Of a DNA stretch of 64,000 nucleotides, positions 52,677-61,788 are shown piece by piece. The stretch comes from Nitrospira sp. (GTDB taxonomy: Bacteria; Nitrospirota; Nitrospiria; Nitrospirales; Nitrospiraceae): assembly GCA_022226955.1 (NCBI GenBank), contig CP092079.1:734811-798810 (forward strand). The letters run 5' to 3'. The position numbers were made by a program, and so were the translations under genes. Under the pieces are notes generated by a model. That model was not told the DNA's origin. It ran no database searches and worked only from the letters and a program-made list of their open reading frames with translations. Positions within the stretch are counted from its first letter, which is position 1; each line of letters opens with the position of its first letter.

Positions 52677-53537
52677 ATGACTAGACCATCCGGCGATTCC
52701 ATCAGCGCGCAGCCTGAATCGGAGACTATTCAATGGGCCACCGCGATCCCGTTTTTTCTTGTTCATCTGATGAGCCTTTGGGCCTTCCAGACGGGCATCA
52801 GCATTGAACTGGTTGTGCTGGCTCTTGCCAGTTATTACCTGAGGATGCTGGCCATCACCGCGGGGTATCACCGCTACTTTTCCCACCGCTCCTATAAAAC
52901 TAGCCGGGTCTTTCAGTTTCTTTTGGCCGTGCTGGCCATGACGTCGGCGCAGAAGGGGGTGTTGTGGTGGGCCGCCCACCATCGGCATCATCACAAGCAT
53001 TCCGATCAGGCATTAGATCGCCACTCTCCAGTGCAGCGAGGGTTCTGGTACTCCCATGTCGGCTGGCTGTTGACCAACGAATCCGATGAGACCGAGTTCG
53101 CCATCGTGAAGGACTTGGCGAAATATCCGGAGCTGCGCCTGCTCAACCGGTTTCACTATGTGCCGCCCTTTTTGTACGCGCTGCTGATTTACGCGATTTG
53201 GGGGTTCCCGGGGCTCATCTGGGGATTCTTCATTTCCACGACGATGCTCTATCACTGCACGTTCTTTATCAACTCGCTGACCCACATTATCGGTCGTGTG
53301 CGATACGACTCCCGCGATGGCAGCCGAAATAGCTTTATTCTGGCGATTCTCTGTTGCGGGGAAGGCTGGCACAACAACCATCACTACTACCAATCGTCGG
53401 TCAATCAGGGATGGCGCTGGTGGGAGATCGACTTTTCCTATTACTTGTTGGTCGTGCTGTCCTGGTTCCGGATTGTATGGGATCTCCGAACCGTTCCCGA
53501 TCACATCAAGAACAATACCTACGCTCCTAGCAGCTAG
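52677..53537 (+). CDS. Acyl-CoA/fatty-acid desaturase
   Basis: A 286-residue membrane desaturase with the three histidine boxes that hold the diiron centre: HRYFSH at residues 65-70, HHRHHH at 101-106, and HNNHHYY near 231. Four membrane helices are visible in pairs around the first two boxes. It introduces a double bond into fatty acyl chains, tuning membrane fluidity. The length and box spacing are those of delta-9 type enzymes. GAGAGCG precedes the ATG. Single gene. Confidence 0.92.
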   Translation: MTRPSGDSISAQPESETIQWATAIPFFLVHLMSLWAFQTGISIELVVLALASYYLRMLAITAGYHRYFSHRSYKTSRVFQFLLAVLAMTSAQKGVLWWAAHHRHHHKHSDQALDRHSPVQRGFWYSHVGWLLTNESDETEFAIVKDLAKYPELRLLNRFHYVPPFLYALLIYAIWGFPGLIWGFFISTTMLYHCTFFINSLTHIIGRVRYDSRDGSRNSFILAILCCGEGWHNNHHYYQSSVNQGWRWWEIDFSYYLLVVLSWFRIVWDLRTVPDHIKNNTYAPSS

Positions 53538-53585
53538 ATACTCCAAGGGCGTTCCGCGGCGCGGTCGATCTTTTGCGCGTGGCAC

Positions 53586-55046
53586 TCACATGCCGATTTT
53601 TGAAAAATCGATATGTCCACGCTCAACGTTTGTGCTCACGAGTTGTACGTGCAGCCGGTCTCCCACGTCGATGCCGTTCGCACCCGTCGTCAGCTTCCCT
53701 TCCACCGGCGGATCCAGGATCCGTACCCAGGTACCCTTGTCTGAGGCGCCTGTCACAATTGCGTCGAACCGTTGCCCGATCATCGGCTCCAGCAAGAGGG
53801 CGGCGGCGGATTTCCGAAGCTGCCGCTCGACCCGCTCGGCATCGTCTTCCTTCTCTGTGCAGTGGCCGGCCAGATACTCTAATTCATCGAGGCGATAGGG
53901 GGACGGCGAGCCGGCCAGCGCCGCCTTGACCAATCGCTGCGTGATCAGGTCGGGGAAGCGCCGGTTGGGCGCGGTGGAGTGGGTGTAGCCCTTGACGGCA
54001 AGGCCAAAATGCTCCGGTGCGCCGTCCAGCGAACGGTCGAGGACATATTCGCCCCGGCCGATCAGTTTCACAATCGACAGGGACAGATCCGGGAATCTGA
54101 GAGGATCGACTTGCTGCTGTTTGACGAGGAACGCTTCGAGCGCCTGAGAGTTTGGTTCTCCCGGCAAGGATTCGCCCCAGCCAGCCGCGACCTCGACGAT
54201 CCGTTGCCAGCGGTCAGGCGAGCGGAGTATGCGGCGGAATGACGGCACGCCTTTGCTTTTCAAATAGGCCGCTGTGGCCTGGTTGGCCGCAATCATGAAA
54301 TCTTCGATCAATTCCTTCGCGCGGTTCTTCTCCTCGACTCTGAGGGCCGTCAGCATCTCATCTTGAAAGACCGCGTGCGGCTCAATCGTTTCAAGGCTGA
54401 GCGCGCCATGCTTGTGTCGCCGGGCTTTGAGCCGTTGCGCCACTCGATCTTGCAGGCGAAGCTGAGCGTCAAGCCCTGGCACGGCTGTCATCCGTTCGGG
54501 CGCCGGTCCGGCTCCTGTCAGCCACGCCGCCACCGCGTTATACGCTAGCTTGGCATGGTTATGGACTCGAGCTCGGTAGAGGGTGGAGCGGAGCACCGTT
54601 CCGTCCTCCGCAACTGAAAATTCCACGACGAGCGCGAGGCGGTCCTGCCCTTCGCCCAGCGACGTCAGATCCGTCGAGAGTTTTTCCGGCAGCATGGGGA
54701 AGAGCTCGCCGGATGTATAGACGGATGTCGTATTGTGCCGGGCATGCGCATCCAAGGCGGAATCTTTCGGAACCAGCGCGTCCACATCGGCAATCGCGAC
54801 CAGGATATTCACCGACCGGTTCGGTTGCGGCGTCGCGACCGTGAGCTGGTCCAAGTCCCGAGAATCGTCATTGTCGATCGATGCCCACTGCAGCGCCCTC
54901 AGATCGCGCAGGGAAGAAGAGTGATCGGAGGCGGGCGCGTGGATACGGCTTAATTCGGCCATCGAGGCCGCTGAAAATTCCGGCCAGAGGCCGCGTTCGA
55001 GCATGGTGCGACGGGCGATGTTTTTGAGATCTGAACGATTGGTCAT
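53586..55046 (-). CDS. RNB-domain exoribonuclease (RNase II/R family), short
   Basis: A 486-residue enzyme of the RNase II superfamily. The catalytic acidic cluster appears in SIDNDDSRDLDQLTV, followed by LVAIADVDALV, TLYRARVHNHAKLAY, LIEDFMIAANQATAAYL and STAPNRRFPDLITQRL, all in RNB order. The cold-shock domains normally in front of the RNB core are absent, and a single S1-like tail (RFDAIVTGASDKGTWVRIL) ends the protein. It degrades RNA 3' to 5', possibly with limited substrates. GAGGGA precedes the ATG; divergent from the DUF2630 gene. Confidence 0.9.
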   Translation of the reverse strand: MTNRSDLKNIARRTMLERGLWPEFSAASMAELSRIHAPASDHSSSLRDLRALQWASIDNDDSRDLDQLTVATPQPNRSVNILVAIADVDALVPKDSALDAHARHNTTSVYTSGELFPMLPEKLSTDLTSLGEGQDRLALVVEFSVAEDGTVLRSTLYRARVHNHAKLAYNAVAAWLTGAGPAPERMTAVPGLDAQLRLQDRVAQRLKARRHKHGALSLETIEPHAVFQDEMLTALRVEEKNRAKELIEDFMIAANQATAAYLKSKGVPSFRRILRSPDRWQRIVEVAAGWGESLPGEPNSQALEAFLVKQQQVDPLRFPDLSLSIVKLIGRGEYVLDRSLDGAPEHFGLAVKGYTHSTAPNRRFPDLITQRLVKAALAGSPSPYRLDELEYLAGHCTEKEDDAERVERQLRKSAAALLLEPMIGQRFDAIVTGASDKGTWVRILDPPVEGKLTTGANGIDVGDRLHVQLVSTNVERGHIDFSKIGM

Positions 55047-55229
55047 AGGTCCCTCAGGATAATGTGAGCCTGCAATGAATCGCGAGAGATATGTATGGGT
55101 CTAGCTATACCATGAACGCGGCATGCATGGCGGCGTTCTTTCTGTCGTGCGTCGGTTGACTGCCTGCCGGTGCCGGCGTACGATCACCATCTATTCATGC
55201 CGACGCTATCCGTACCAGAGGAGGTTCAC

Positions 55230-55475
55230 GTGGAGAATCGCAACGAAGATCAGTCGGTCCTCAATCACATTCAGCGTCTCGTCGAAGAAGAGCATCGATT
55301 GCACGAACTCAAAGCGCAGCCTAAATCCGATGGGAAGCGGCTCGCGCAAGTGCAGGTTGAGTTGGACCAGTGCTGGGATCTCCTGCGGCAGCGACGCGCC
55401 CTTCGCGATGTCGGGCAGAATCCGAACGAAGCGAAGGTTCGTCCGCCGGAGGTCGTCGAGAATTATGAACAGTAG
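55230..55475 (+). CDS. DUF2630 family protein
   Basis: An 81-residue protein: SVLNHIQRLVEEEHRLHELK then LDQCWDLLRQRRALRDVGQNPNEAKVRPPEVVENYEQ, matching DUF2630 across its length. It is a helical hairpin, role unknown. The GTG start at 55230 is chosen because AGGAGG lies six bases upstream; an earlier in-frame ATG lacks such a site. Confidence 0.85.
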   Translation: MENRNEDQSVLNHIQRLVEEEHRLHELKAQPKSDGKRLAQVQVELDQCWDLLRQRRALRDVGQNPNEAKVRPPEVVENYEQ

Positions 55476-55867
55476 GCCGGAAGGGAAACGTGGAGTGAAT
55501 GCCTGTCCGGCATGGATGCGGTTGTGTCGTACCGAGCCTCTCAACGAATGACGTGATCTCTACAAGCCGTGCGGGAAGACCGTCTTTCCGTACGGTGCCT
55601 GATCGCTGCCCGCGTGCGATGATCGTCCTATCCGCACTGTGCGGAGCGAGCGAAACCACTCATAGCATGAAAAGTTGCATGGCCGTCGGCGTCGCAATGC
55701 CATGGAACCTACGCGAGAGGCCTGCATTCTTCCGCCGCTCTTTGTTTTTTTATCCTTGGAAAGAAGGCCTGTCATTTGCAATGAGAGGGTGTGGCCGGTT
55801 GCGGAGAATATATCGCCGTTGACAGCGGTATGATCTGGCAGGGGGATTTTGCGTGAAAGGAACAGGT
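55476..55867. other. Gene-free stretch
   Basis: 392 bases with no gene I can support. A TTGACA at 55819-55824 could be a -35 box for the secreted protein at 55868, but no good -10 follows at the right distance. Short open frames on both strands do not look like protein. Confidence 0.35.
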
Positions 55868-56224
55868 ATGAAAATCTGTGTGGTGTTGGCGATGGCCACG
55901 ATGCTGCTGGTGCCCTCACTCAGCGATGCCCGTTGCCGGTCTTTGGCCGAGAGCGCCAGTATGGGGAGCGAATACGGCACCTTCCCGCTCTATCCGGCTG
56001 AACAGATGGTCGAGGCCGGTCAGAAGCGCGACAGTGTGGCGCTTCAATGGGCTGGGTACGGTCTCGGAGTCCCGCTGTTCATTGTGGCGATCCCATTCGG
56101 CATGGTTGGAGCCGGTGTCGGCGCCGCGTCGCATCCATGGACGACCTGTCTGGAAACAGAAGGCCGATTGCCGATGGCAGAGGTTCAGCACACCGCGGCT
56201 CAGCGGCCGCCGCTTCAGGAATGA
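55868..56224 (+). CDS. Small exported hypothetical protein
   Basis: A 118-residue protein with a signal peptide (ICVVLAMATMLLVPSLSDA) and a later hydrophobic helix (LGVPLFIVAIPFGMVGAGVGAA), which would place it in a membrane with both ends on one side. Two cysteines (positions about 24 and 95) could pair. No family is recognised. AAAGGAAC precedes the ATG at 55868; the frame opens slightly earlier. Confidence 0.6.
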   Translation: MKICVVLAMATMLLVPSLSDARCRSLAESASMGSEYGTFPLYPAEQMVEAGQKRDSVALQWAGYGLGVPLFIVAIPFGMVGAGVGAASHPWTTCLETEGRLPMAEVQHTAAQRPPLQE

Positions 56225-56257
56225 GCCTGCCTGAGTATTGAACTAATCGGCAGGCAT

Positions 56258-56686
56258 TCACCGCTCCTCGTGCCTTTCCGACGGTCGCTCCAACTGATCG
56301 ACTTTCCCCATCCACTTGTACCGGTGGAGCGCCACAAAGTCGTAGACGGCATCGCGAAGAGGGCGCGGGATAACGATGAAACCGTAGAACAACGGCCAGA
56401 GGCCCGACAACTGCTTTGCGATTCGCAGCGCAGCCGTGGATTTGGTAAAGACTTGCGTGCGTTCGAGCAGCAGAAAGGTCTCGAAATTGTCCGGGGATAG
56501 TTGAAGCTCTCGCAGTATTAGACGCGCCGGTTGAGATTGCAGTGTCTCAAGTCTGAAGGTGCCGTGAGGAGTACGATTGGTGACAAACCTCACCCACACG
56601 TTGCACCAATTGCAGACGCCGTCATACACGATGACCCGTTCATGCGCGGTCCACTCATGGAGTGCTGGATCGATTTTCTGCGCCAT
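56258..56686 (-). CDS. DCC-type thiol-disulfide oxidoreductase-like (DUF393) protein
   Basis: A 142-residue protein of the DCC/DUF393 family: VIVYDGVCNWCNVWVRFV with the D-G-V-C-x-x-C redox motif, then STAALRIAKQLSGLWPLFYGFIVIPRPLRDAVYDFVALHRYKW. The fold is thioredoxin-like; the physiological partner is unknown. AGGAAGG lies ahead of the ATG at 56686; the frame is open to 56722. Single gene converging with a small exported-protein gene. Confidence 0.9.
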   Translation of the reverse strand: MAQKIDPALHEWTAHERVIVYDGVCNWCNVWVRFVTNRTPHGTFRLETLQSQPARLILRELQLSPDNFETFLLLERTQVFTKSTAALRIAKQLSGLWPLFYGFIVIPRPLRDAVYDFVALHRYKWMGKVDQLERPSERHEER

Positions 56687-57199
56687 CCATCGCCTTCCTG
56701 TGCCGAGTCCGCACCTGTTCATTCATCAATGCAGAGACATTGTATCCATGAGAGACCGGTTGGGTCCATGCTGTTCGAGGGATGTGAAATGGGATACCTG
56801 CACAGCGGGGCATTTCCCAACTCAGCTCATAATGGAAATGTCTTTGAGGAATTAAAATCTTAACTGAACATTCTGAAGATGATCGATCAGGATGTTGAAG
56901 TACGAAGAAAGCCTGCCCATCTTCCTGCCACGTTGACGCCGAGCGAATAAGCGCCGGTCTTGTTCTCCCACATGCCGTGCAATTCAGCGTACTCCCGTTC
57001 TTGTCTTTCACCAGGGTAGAACTGCTTAGTTCAGTTTCTCTTCGACAAAAACTGCAAAGAGGGCGGCGCGGTCGTTCGATTTATTCGTACGGTCGGCGTA
57101 TGCTTTTCGCGAAACGGTGGGCGGGTTCAGGCCGGGATGGCTTATGGGTCCGGTTGAGACGCGGGGCAACAATGCGCGCCTCAGAAAGGTGGGTGCAGC
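56687..57199. other. Gene-poor stretch with a possible coding remnant
   Basis: 513 bases between divergent genes, with no complete gene. On the minus strand, about 56887-57035, one frame lacking a start codon reads like protein (LHGMWENKTGAYSLGVNVAG) and ends in TGA, perhaps the tail of a lost gene. Promoters for both flanking genes must lie here, but none is clear. Confidence 0.3.
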
Positions 57200-57796
57200 A
57201 TGATGGGGAAAGGCTTTCTCAGCGGTCTCGTCGTCGGCGCGGTGGCGACCATCCTGTTCAGCCAGTGGGTGTTCACTGCCGCAGGCAAAGAGGCGGGGAC
57301 GGTTCCCTGTGTGCCAGCCGACAAAGTTGCCGAGTATGTGCATAGCGTGATTCAAGCCGACCGGGAGTTCTACACCACCGACATTGTGGAACGGATGCAG
57401 TTGCGGGGGATCGTCTTTGCCTCGGAACATTGGAGAGAAACCGCGAGGCTGCCCCTTCCCGCGCAGTTCTTGCTCGAATCGGGGCGGCTCGTTTCGCAGC
57501 AGCGCAACGGGGTTCGGTTCCGGCTGATCAGCGATTGGGCGATCAATAAGACGAATCGCCCGGCCACTGAGTTTGAGCGGGCAGGCCTGACGGAAATCTT
57601 ATTGAATCCCGACCGCCCCTATACCAGTGTGACGACCGAAGGGGGACAGCCGGTTTTCCAGGCATTGTACCCGGACAAGGCGGTGTCGCAGACTTGTGTC
57701 AGTTGTCACAATGCGCATCCCAATAGTCCGAAGAAAGATTTTAAACCGCATGATGTGATGGGCGGAATCCTGTTAACCCTTCCGCTTCCCCATTAA
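57200..57796 (+). CDS. Exported monohaem protein (DUF3365/Tll0287-like)
   Basis: A 198-residue protein with an N-terminal anchor or signal peptide (GFLSGLVVGAVATILFSQWVF). The C-terminal region has CVSCHNAHP, one c-type haem-binding site, preceded by SDWAINKTNRPATEFERAGL and GQPVFQALYPDKAVSQT, the pattern of the Tll0287-like haem sensor domain. It may be a sensor or small electron carrier in the periplasm. AAAGGTGG lies before the ATG. The next gene follows after 11 bases. Confidence 0.88.
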   Translation: MMGKGFLSGLVVGAVATILFSQWVFTAAGKEAGTVPCVPADKVAEYVHSVIQADREFYTTDIVERMQLRGIVFASEHWRETARLPLPAQFLLESGRLVSQQRNGVRFRLISDWAINKTNRPATEFERAGLTEILLNPDRPYTSVTTEGGQPVFQALYPDKAVSQTCVSCHNAHPNSPKKDFKPHDVMGGILLTLPLPH

Positions 57797-57807
57797 GGAG
57801 AGTCTCT

Positions 57808-58596
57808 ATGCCGGATATGGTTCACGTGCAGTGTATGAATCAGAACACCTATCTTGGGCAGCTCATCAAGCAATGCGCCCGGATCGACCAGTCTATTGAG
57901 CAGGGGGGAACGGTCACTATCAATCTGAGTGACGGCGACCGATCGATTGTCCTTAAGGTCAGCCGTGACCAGGTCGTCGAGCAGGCGGCACCACTGCCGC
58001 GTTCCTTGACAGGAAAAACTCCGACATTGGCCGATAACGAGAGCCTCGTGGCCATGGCCACGAATTCGTTCAGCTTCGACATCGGCGAAGCGAATCGGAA
58101 TATTTCCACCAGTGAGATTCACGCACAGTTTACGAAGGCGGCTGCATCGACCCAAGCAGGCGACGCCAAGGCGGCGTTGCGTCCGGCAATGGAGTTGCTC
58201 GAGCCGGCCGTGACGTACCGAAGTCCCGATTGGATCGTGCTCGCCGATTGTCAGTATGCGGCGTTGGATGGATTCACGGTGACGGTCAAGCAAGGTTTCA
58301 AGACCGATCTGGCCAGCATTCCACGGTTGCTCTGGGGCGTGATCGCATCGTTTGAACTCTCGCTGGCTGCGCCTATCGTACACGATTTGATCTACCGGGC
58401 GGGCGGAATTGTAGCCTTGCCTGACGGAGAGGTGTTACCCGTCGGTACGCGTTTCGAGCGAAAAGAGGCCGACGATCTCTTTCTGGAATTGATGACGCGC
58501 AGCAAGATCGGCTATTGGAAGCGTAACGTGGCCTACCTGGCCGTCCGCGCGTTCGGCGGATCGTCGTGGCAGCAAGATCGGGCGCAGGAGTCCTGA
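57808..58596 (+). CDS. DUF1353 domain protein
   Basis: A 262-residue protein. The C-terminal half matches DUF1353: GFKTDLASIPRLLWG, AAPIVHDLIYRAGG, then FERKEADDLFLELMTRSKIGYWKRNVAYLAVRAFGG. The family is best known in phage proteins; function unknown. The N-terminal 130 residues are different and contain a strand-rich segment (GTVTINLSDGDRSIVLKVS) I do not recognise. AAGGAG precedes the ATG, 11 bases after the haem protein gene, so they may be co-transcribed. Confidence 0.85.
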   Translation: MPDMVHVQCMNQNTYLGQLIKQCARIDQSIEQGGTVTINLSDGDRSIVLKVSRDQVVEQAAPLPRSLTGKTPTLADNESLVAMATNSFSFDIGEANRNISTSEIHAQFTKAAASTQAGDAKAALRPAMELLEPAVTYRSPDWIVLADCQYAALDGFTVTVKQGFKTDLASIPRLLWGVIASFELSLAAPIVHDLIYRAGGIVALPDGEVLPVGTRFERKEADDLFLELMTRSKIGYWKRNVAYLAVRAFGGSSWQQDRAQES

Positions 58597-58850
58597 GATC
58601 TGTCGGAGGTATCGAGACACAGCTGGCGGTATATTGAAGGCGAGATCGAGCGACATTCGAATTCTGTTTCAGGATCGCGGAATAGGGATTGCTTGTTCAG
58701 CGCCATCGATTTCGGTGTACGGTGACGAGGCGAACGAGCAATTAGGCAAGGCTGGGCTTGAGGGCGGCCGTGAGTGCGCCGAGCACGGTTGCAGTCGGCA
58801 TGGAGAGGCCGCGCCAGATCGTACCTAGGAGAGTTGTCTGGAGGAGTGTC

Positions 58851-59777
58851 ATGCGGATACTTGTGCTGGGGGCCGGCGGCGTTGGAGGCTATTTTGGAGG
58901 GAGATTGGCAGCGGCCGGTGTCGACATTCGGTTTTTGGTCAGGCCATCGCGGGCTGAATCGCTGGCTCGGCAGGGATTGGTTATCGTCAGTCCGCTCGGC
59001 GATCTCCGCATCCCGGTCGAAACACTGACGGCGGTGGAGTCTTCGTTCGATGCGGTGCTGCTGGCTTGTAAGGCGTACAGCCTTGATGATGCGATAGAAA
59101 CCATCGCGCCAGCAGTCGGGCCGTCTACGATGATTTTGCCGCTCCTCAACGGAGTGCGCCATCTCGATATCCTCGATGCCCGATTTGGCCGGGAAAGTGT
59201 TTTGGGCGGGCTATGCCATATCGGTGTGATGGTGAATGCGTCTGGAGAAGTTCAGCATCTCAATACACTGCAACGCTTCGTTCTTGGCGCGCGATCGCCA
59301 GGACAGGCTGCGGCAGTGGCGGTGTTCCATCGCGTCGTGCAACGCAGTGGATTCGAGACGGTCTTAAGCGGCGCTATTATGCAAGAGATGTGGGAGAAGT
59401 TTACCTTCCTCGCGACGTATGCCGGCATGACCACGCTCATGCAGGCGCCTGTCGGCGCAATTTTGGCGGCTGGAGAAGGCGAGGCCATCATGCGCGAGAT
59501 GCTGGAGGAGTGTACTGCCACGGCTACGGCCAGTGGCTTCGCGCCACGCCGGGAGGCGATGGCGCAGATGATCTCCTCTTTGACCGAGCGTGGGTCTAGG
59601 GGAACCGCGTCGATGTTTCGCGACATGATACGTAACGGCCAGACCGAGCATGAACATATCATTGGCGACATGCTCGCCCGTGCGCGTGCGGCGCAAGTGT
59701 CTGCGCCGTTGCTGCGGATCAGCCTGGCGAACATGCAAGCCTATGAATCGAAGCGTTCCGAAACGGTTATGCCATGA
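58851..59777 (+). CDS. panE: 2-dehydropantoate 2-reductase family protein
   Basis: A 308-residue NADPH-dependent reductase. The Rossmann motif is LVLGAGGVGGYFGGRLAAAG, then LLACKAYSLDDAIETIAP, LPLLNGVRHLDIL, and the catalytic Lys in the helix IMQEMWEKFTFLATYAGMTTL; the C-terminal SMFRDMIRNGQTEHEHIIGDML is the usual substrate-binding helix. It reduces ketopantoate to pantoate in pantothenate and CoA synthesis, though relatives act on other keto acids. GGAGG lies upstream of the ATG at 58851. Confidence 0.88.
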   Translation: MRILVLGAGGVGGYFGGRLAAAGVDIRFLVRPSRAESLARQGLVIVSPLGDLRIPVETLTAVESSFDAVLLACKAYSLDDAIETIAPAVGPSTMILPLLNGVRHLDILDARFGRESVLGGLCHIGVMVNASGEVQHLNTLQRFVLGARSPGQAAAVAVFHRVVQRSGFETVLSGAIMQEMWEKFTFLATYAGMTTLMQAPVGAILAAGEGEAIMREMLEECTATATASGFAPRREAMAQMISSLTERGSRGTASMFRDMIRNGQTEHEHIIGDMLARARAAQVSAPLLRISLANMQAYESKRSETVMP

Positions 59778-60018
59778 TGTCTCTGTGCTCGGCGGCTTGG
59801 TTCAATGGCTTGTATGGAAGTAACGATTTTCAGCGCTTCCTCCTCGCTGTCGACTGAACGAACCATTCCGATGATGTGATTGGAGCAGCCGGCGCTGTTG
59901 TGAAGCCGTCGATCATATCGTCGCCATTGCAGGCGAGACATGCGGTGAATACATCGTCATCCGCAGGATGAGTGTCGTTTCATTCTCGACCGGAGATCGA
60001 ATGCACGGGGGCATCCGG

Positions 60019-61485
60019 CTACAACTCTAATCCAGACCTGCCTACGTCCCGGTTGGCCGTTTCGACCGAAACCGGGGAGTCGTCCGAAGGGATATCGCGA
60101 ATCTGAATCGAGTCGACGCGCTGTTGGGCGAGGACGTCCGAGATAATGACGACCTTGTCTCCGACTTGGAAGGCTTCACGGTCTTTGAGGATGCGGAATG
60201 CCGTTTGAAGAGTCTTCTCAGGGTCTGAACTGAAATCGATTTTGAAGGGAAAGACTCCGCGATTGAGCATCATGGTCCGTCGCGGCTGGCTCATGTTGGT
60301 AAAGGCGTAGATGTTGGTGGCGAACGGGCGGCAGTTGGCGACGAGGTCGGCCATAATCCCGCGTCTGGTGATCACGACAATGCCTTTGGCCTTGACGCCT
60401 TCGGCGAGCCGCACGGCCGCCGCCGCCAGTTGTTGCTTGTTCTCCTCGTTGCGCAGATTTTTCGCAAACTGCAAGCCGGGAATCGTTTCAGATTTTCTCG
60501 CAATCCTGCGAATGAACTCGACGCACTTCACCGGATACTTGCCCACCGTGGTTTCCCCGGACAGCATGACGGCATCGGCCTCTTCGTAGATCGCATTGGC
60601 GACATCGGTGACCTCGGCCCTGGTGGGGTAGGGGTTGTGGATCATGGATTCGAGCAGGTGGGTCGCCACGATGACACGTTTGCCATACTCGGCGCACAGT
60701 CGCACGATGGTGCGTTGCACGTTCGGCAGGTCCTCCAGGTTAATTTCCACCCCGAGATCTCCGCGCGCGACCATGATGCCGTCCGATTCCTGGACGATAG
60801 ATTCGAGATTCCTGACCCCTTCCTGATCCTCGATCTTGGCGATGATCTTCACCCGCCCGGCCTTGTCGCCCATGAGCCCTTTGAGTTGCCGGATATCCTC
60901 GGCTTCGCGCACGAACGAGAGGGCGATAAAGTCCACATCCAGTTCCAGCCCGAACAGAATATCCTTCACATCCTTGTGCGTAATCGAGGGAAGATTGACG
61001 CGGACACCGGGAAGGTTCACGTGGCGTTTGCTTTTCAGCAGCCCGCCATCCAAGACGCGGCATCGCATGTGGCGCTCATGTTTTTCCAGCACCTCGAAAT
61101 TGATCAATCCATTGTCCACGGTGATCCGGTCTCCGACGTTGACGGTTTCCAGCAAGTCCGCATAGTTGATGTGGATCGAGCTTTCCTCAACGCTCTGCGC
61201 CCCGCGCGTGGTCACGGAGACGATGTCGCCCTGCCGCAGATTGAGCTCGTTGGAGAGATCTCCGGTGCGGATTTCCGGGCCTTGCGTATCGAGGAGGATG
61301 GGAATGGGAAACTTCACTTTTCGATTGAGCGACTTGATGTGCCGGATGACTTTGGCGTGAGACTCGTGATCGCCGTGGGACATGTTCAGCCGGGCGATGC
61401 TCATGCCGGCCTCGTAAAGCTTCTGCAGCATCTCGTAGGATTCCGTGACGGGGCCGATGGTGCAGATGATGCGAGTCTTGTGCAT
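60019..61485 (-). CDS. pyk: Pyruvate kinase
   Basis: A 488-residue pyruvate kinase converting PEP and ADP to pyruvate and ATP. Key motifs: TRIICTIGP at the start, ARLNMSHGDHE, LLDTQGPEIRTG, IIAKIEDQEGVRNLESIVQESDGIMVARGDLGVEI with the catalytic Lys and metal ligands, and MLSGETTVGKYPVKCV. A C-terminal allosteric domain follows. The ATG at 61485 has AGGGAG upstream; the frame is open to 61740 but the extension is not protein-like. It is divergent from the bestrophin-carbonic anhydrase operon across about 300 bases. Confidence 0.95.
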   Translation of the reverse strand: MHKTRIICTIGPVTESYEMLQKLYEAGMSIARLNMSHGDHESHAKVIRHIKSLNRKVKFPIPILLDTQGPEIRTGDLSNELNLRQGDIVSVTTRGAQSVEESSIHINYADLLETVNVGDRITVDNGLINFEVLEKHERHMRCRVLDGGLLKSKRHVNLPGVRVNLPSITHKDVKDILFGLELDVDFIALSFVREAEDIRQLKGLMGDKAGRVKIIAKIEDQEGVRNLESIVQESDGIMVARGDLGVEINLEDLPNVQRTIVRLCAEYGKRVIVATHLLESMIHNPYPTRAEVTDVANAIYEEADAVMLSGETTVGKYPVKCVEFIRRIARKSETIPGLQFAKNLRNEENKQQLAAAAVRLAEGVKAKGIVVITRRGIMADLVANCRPFATNIYAFTNMSQPRRTMMLNRGVFPFKIDFSSDPEKTLQTAFRILKDREAFQVGDKVVIISDVLAQQRVDSIQIRDIPSDDSPVSVETANRDVGRSGLEL

Positions 61486-61788
61486 GCATGCTCCCTTGAA
61501 CAGTGGCCGATTCCTGCGGGCTGAGATCGAACCGGCGGATGAGTGACGAGATTGCGCCGGGAAGACGGGCAAAACGCAAGTCATTCTACGTGGTCTCGCC
61601 AGTTGAGTCCATCGGACTATCGCGCAGCCCATCGCGCGGCGTAGAGAGGCGCGCACGCGCTTGTCTACCCCATATGGCTTGGTGTAGAAATACGAACCGG
61701 ATGTCGCAGGGCCGCGCCTCATGATGAGACCGCGAGGCACTTGTTTCCGGGCACACTCAGGCGGCCGGGCGTTTCAAATTCGACGATC
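61486..61788. other. Divergent promoter region of pyk and the bestrophin operon
   Basis: 303 bases between the two starts. No gene and no strong palindrome is seen. TCAAAT at 61773-61778 could be a -10 box for the bestrophin gene, which has no ribosome binding site, but no matching -35 was found. Confidence 0.35.

Noticed and set aside
52344-53000. Upstream extension of the HNH nuclease frame
   Set aside because: Residues before 52343 do not resemble the family and overlap the desaturase gene; the Met at 52343 gives a normal YajD length.
60430-61524. Plus-strand open frame of 364 codons
   Set aside because: Antisense of pyruvate kinase with no domain signal.
61486-61740. 85-codon N-terminal extension of pyruvate kinase
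   Set aside because: Not protein-like, and AGGGAG precedes the internal ATG that gives the standard start.
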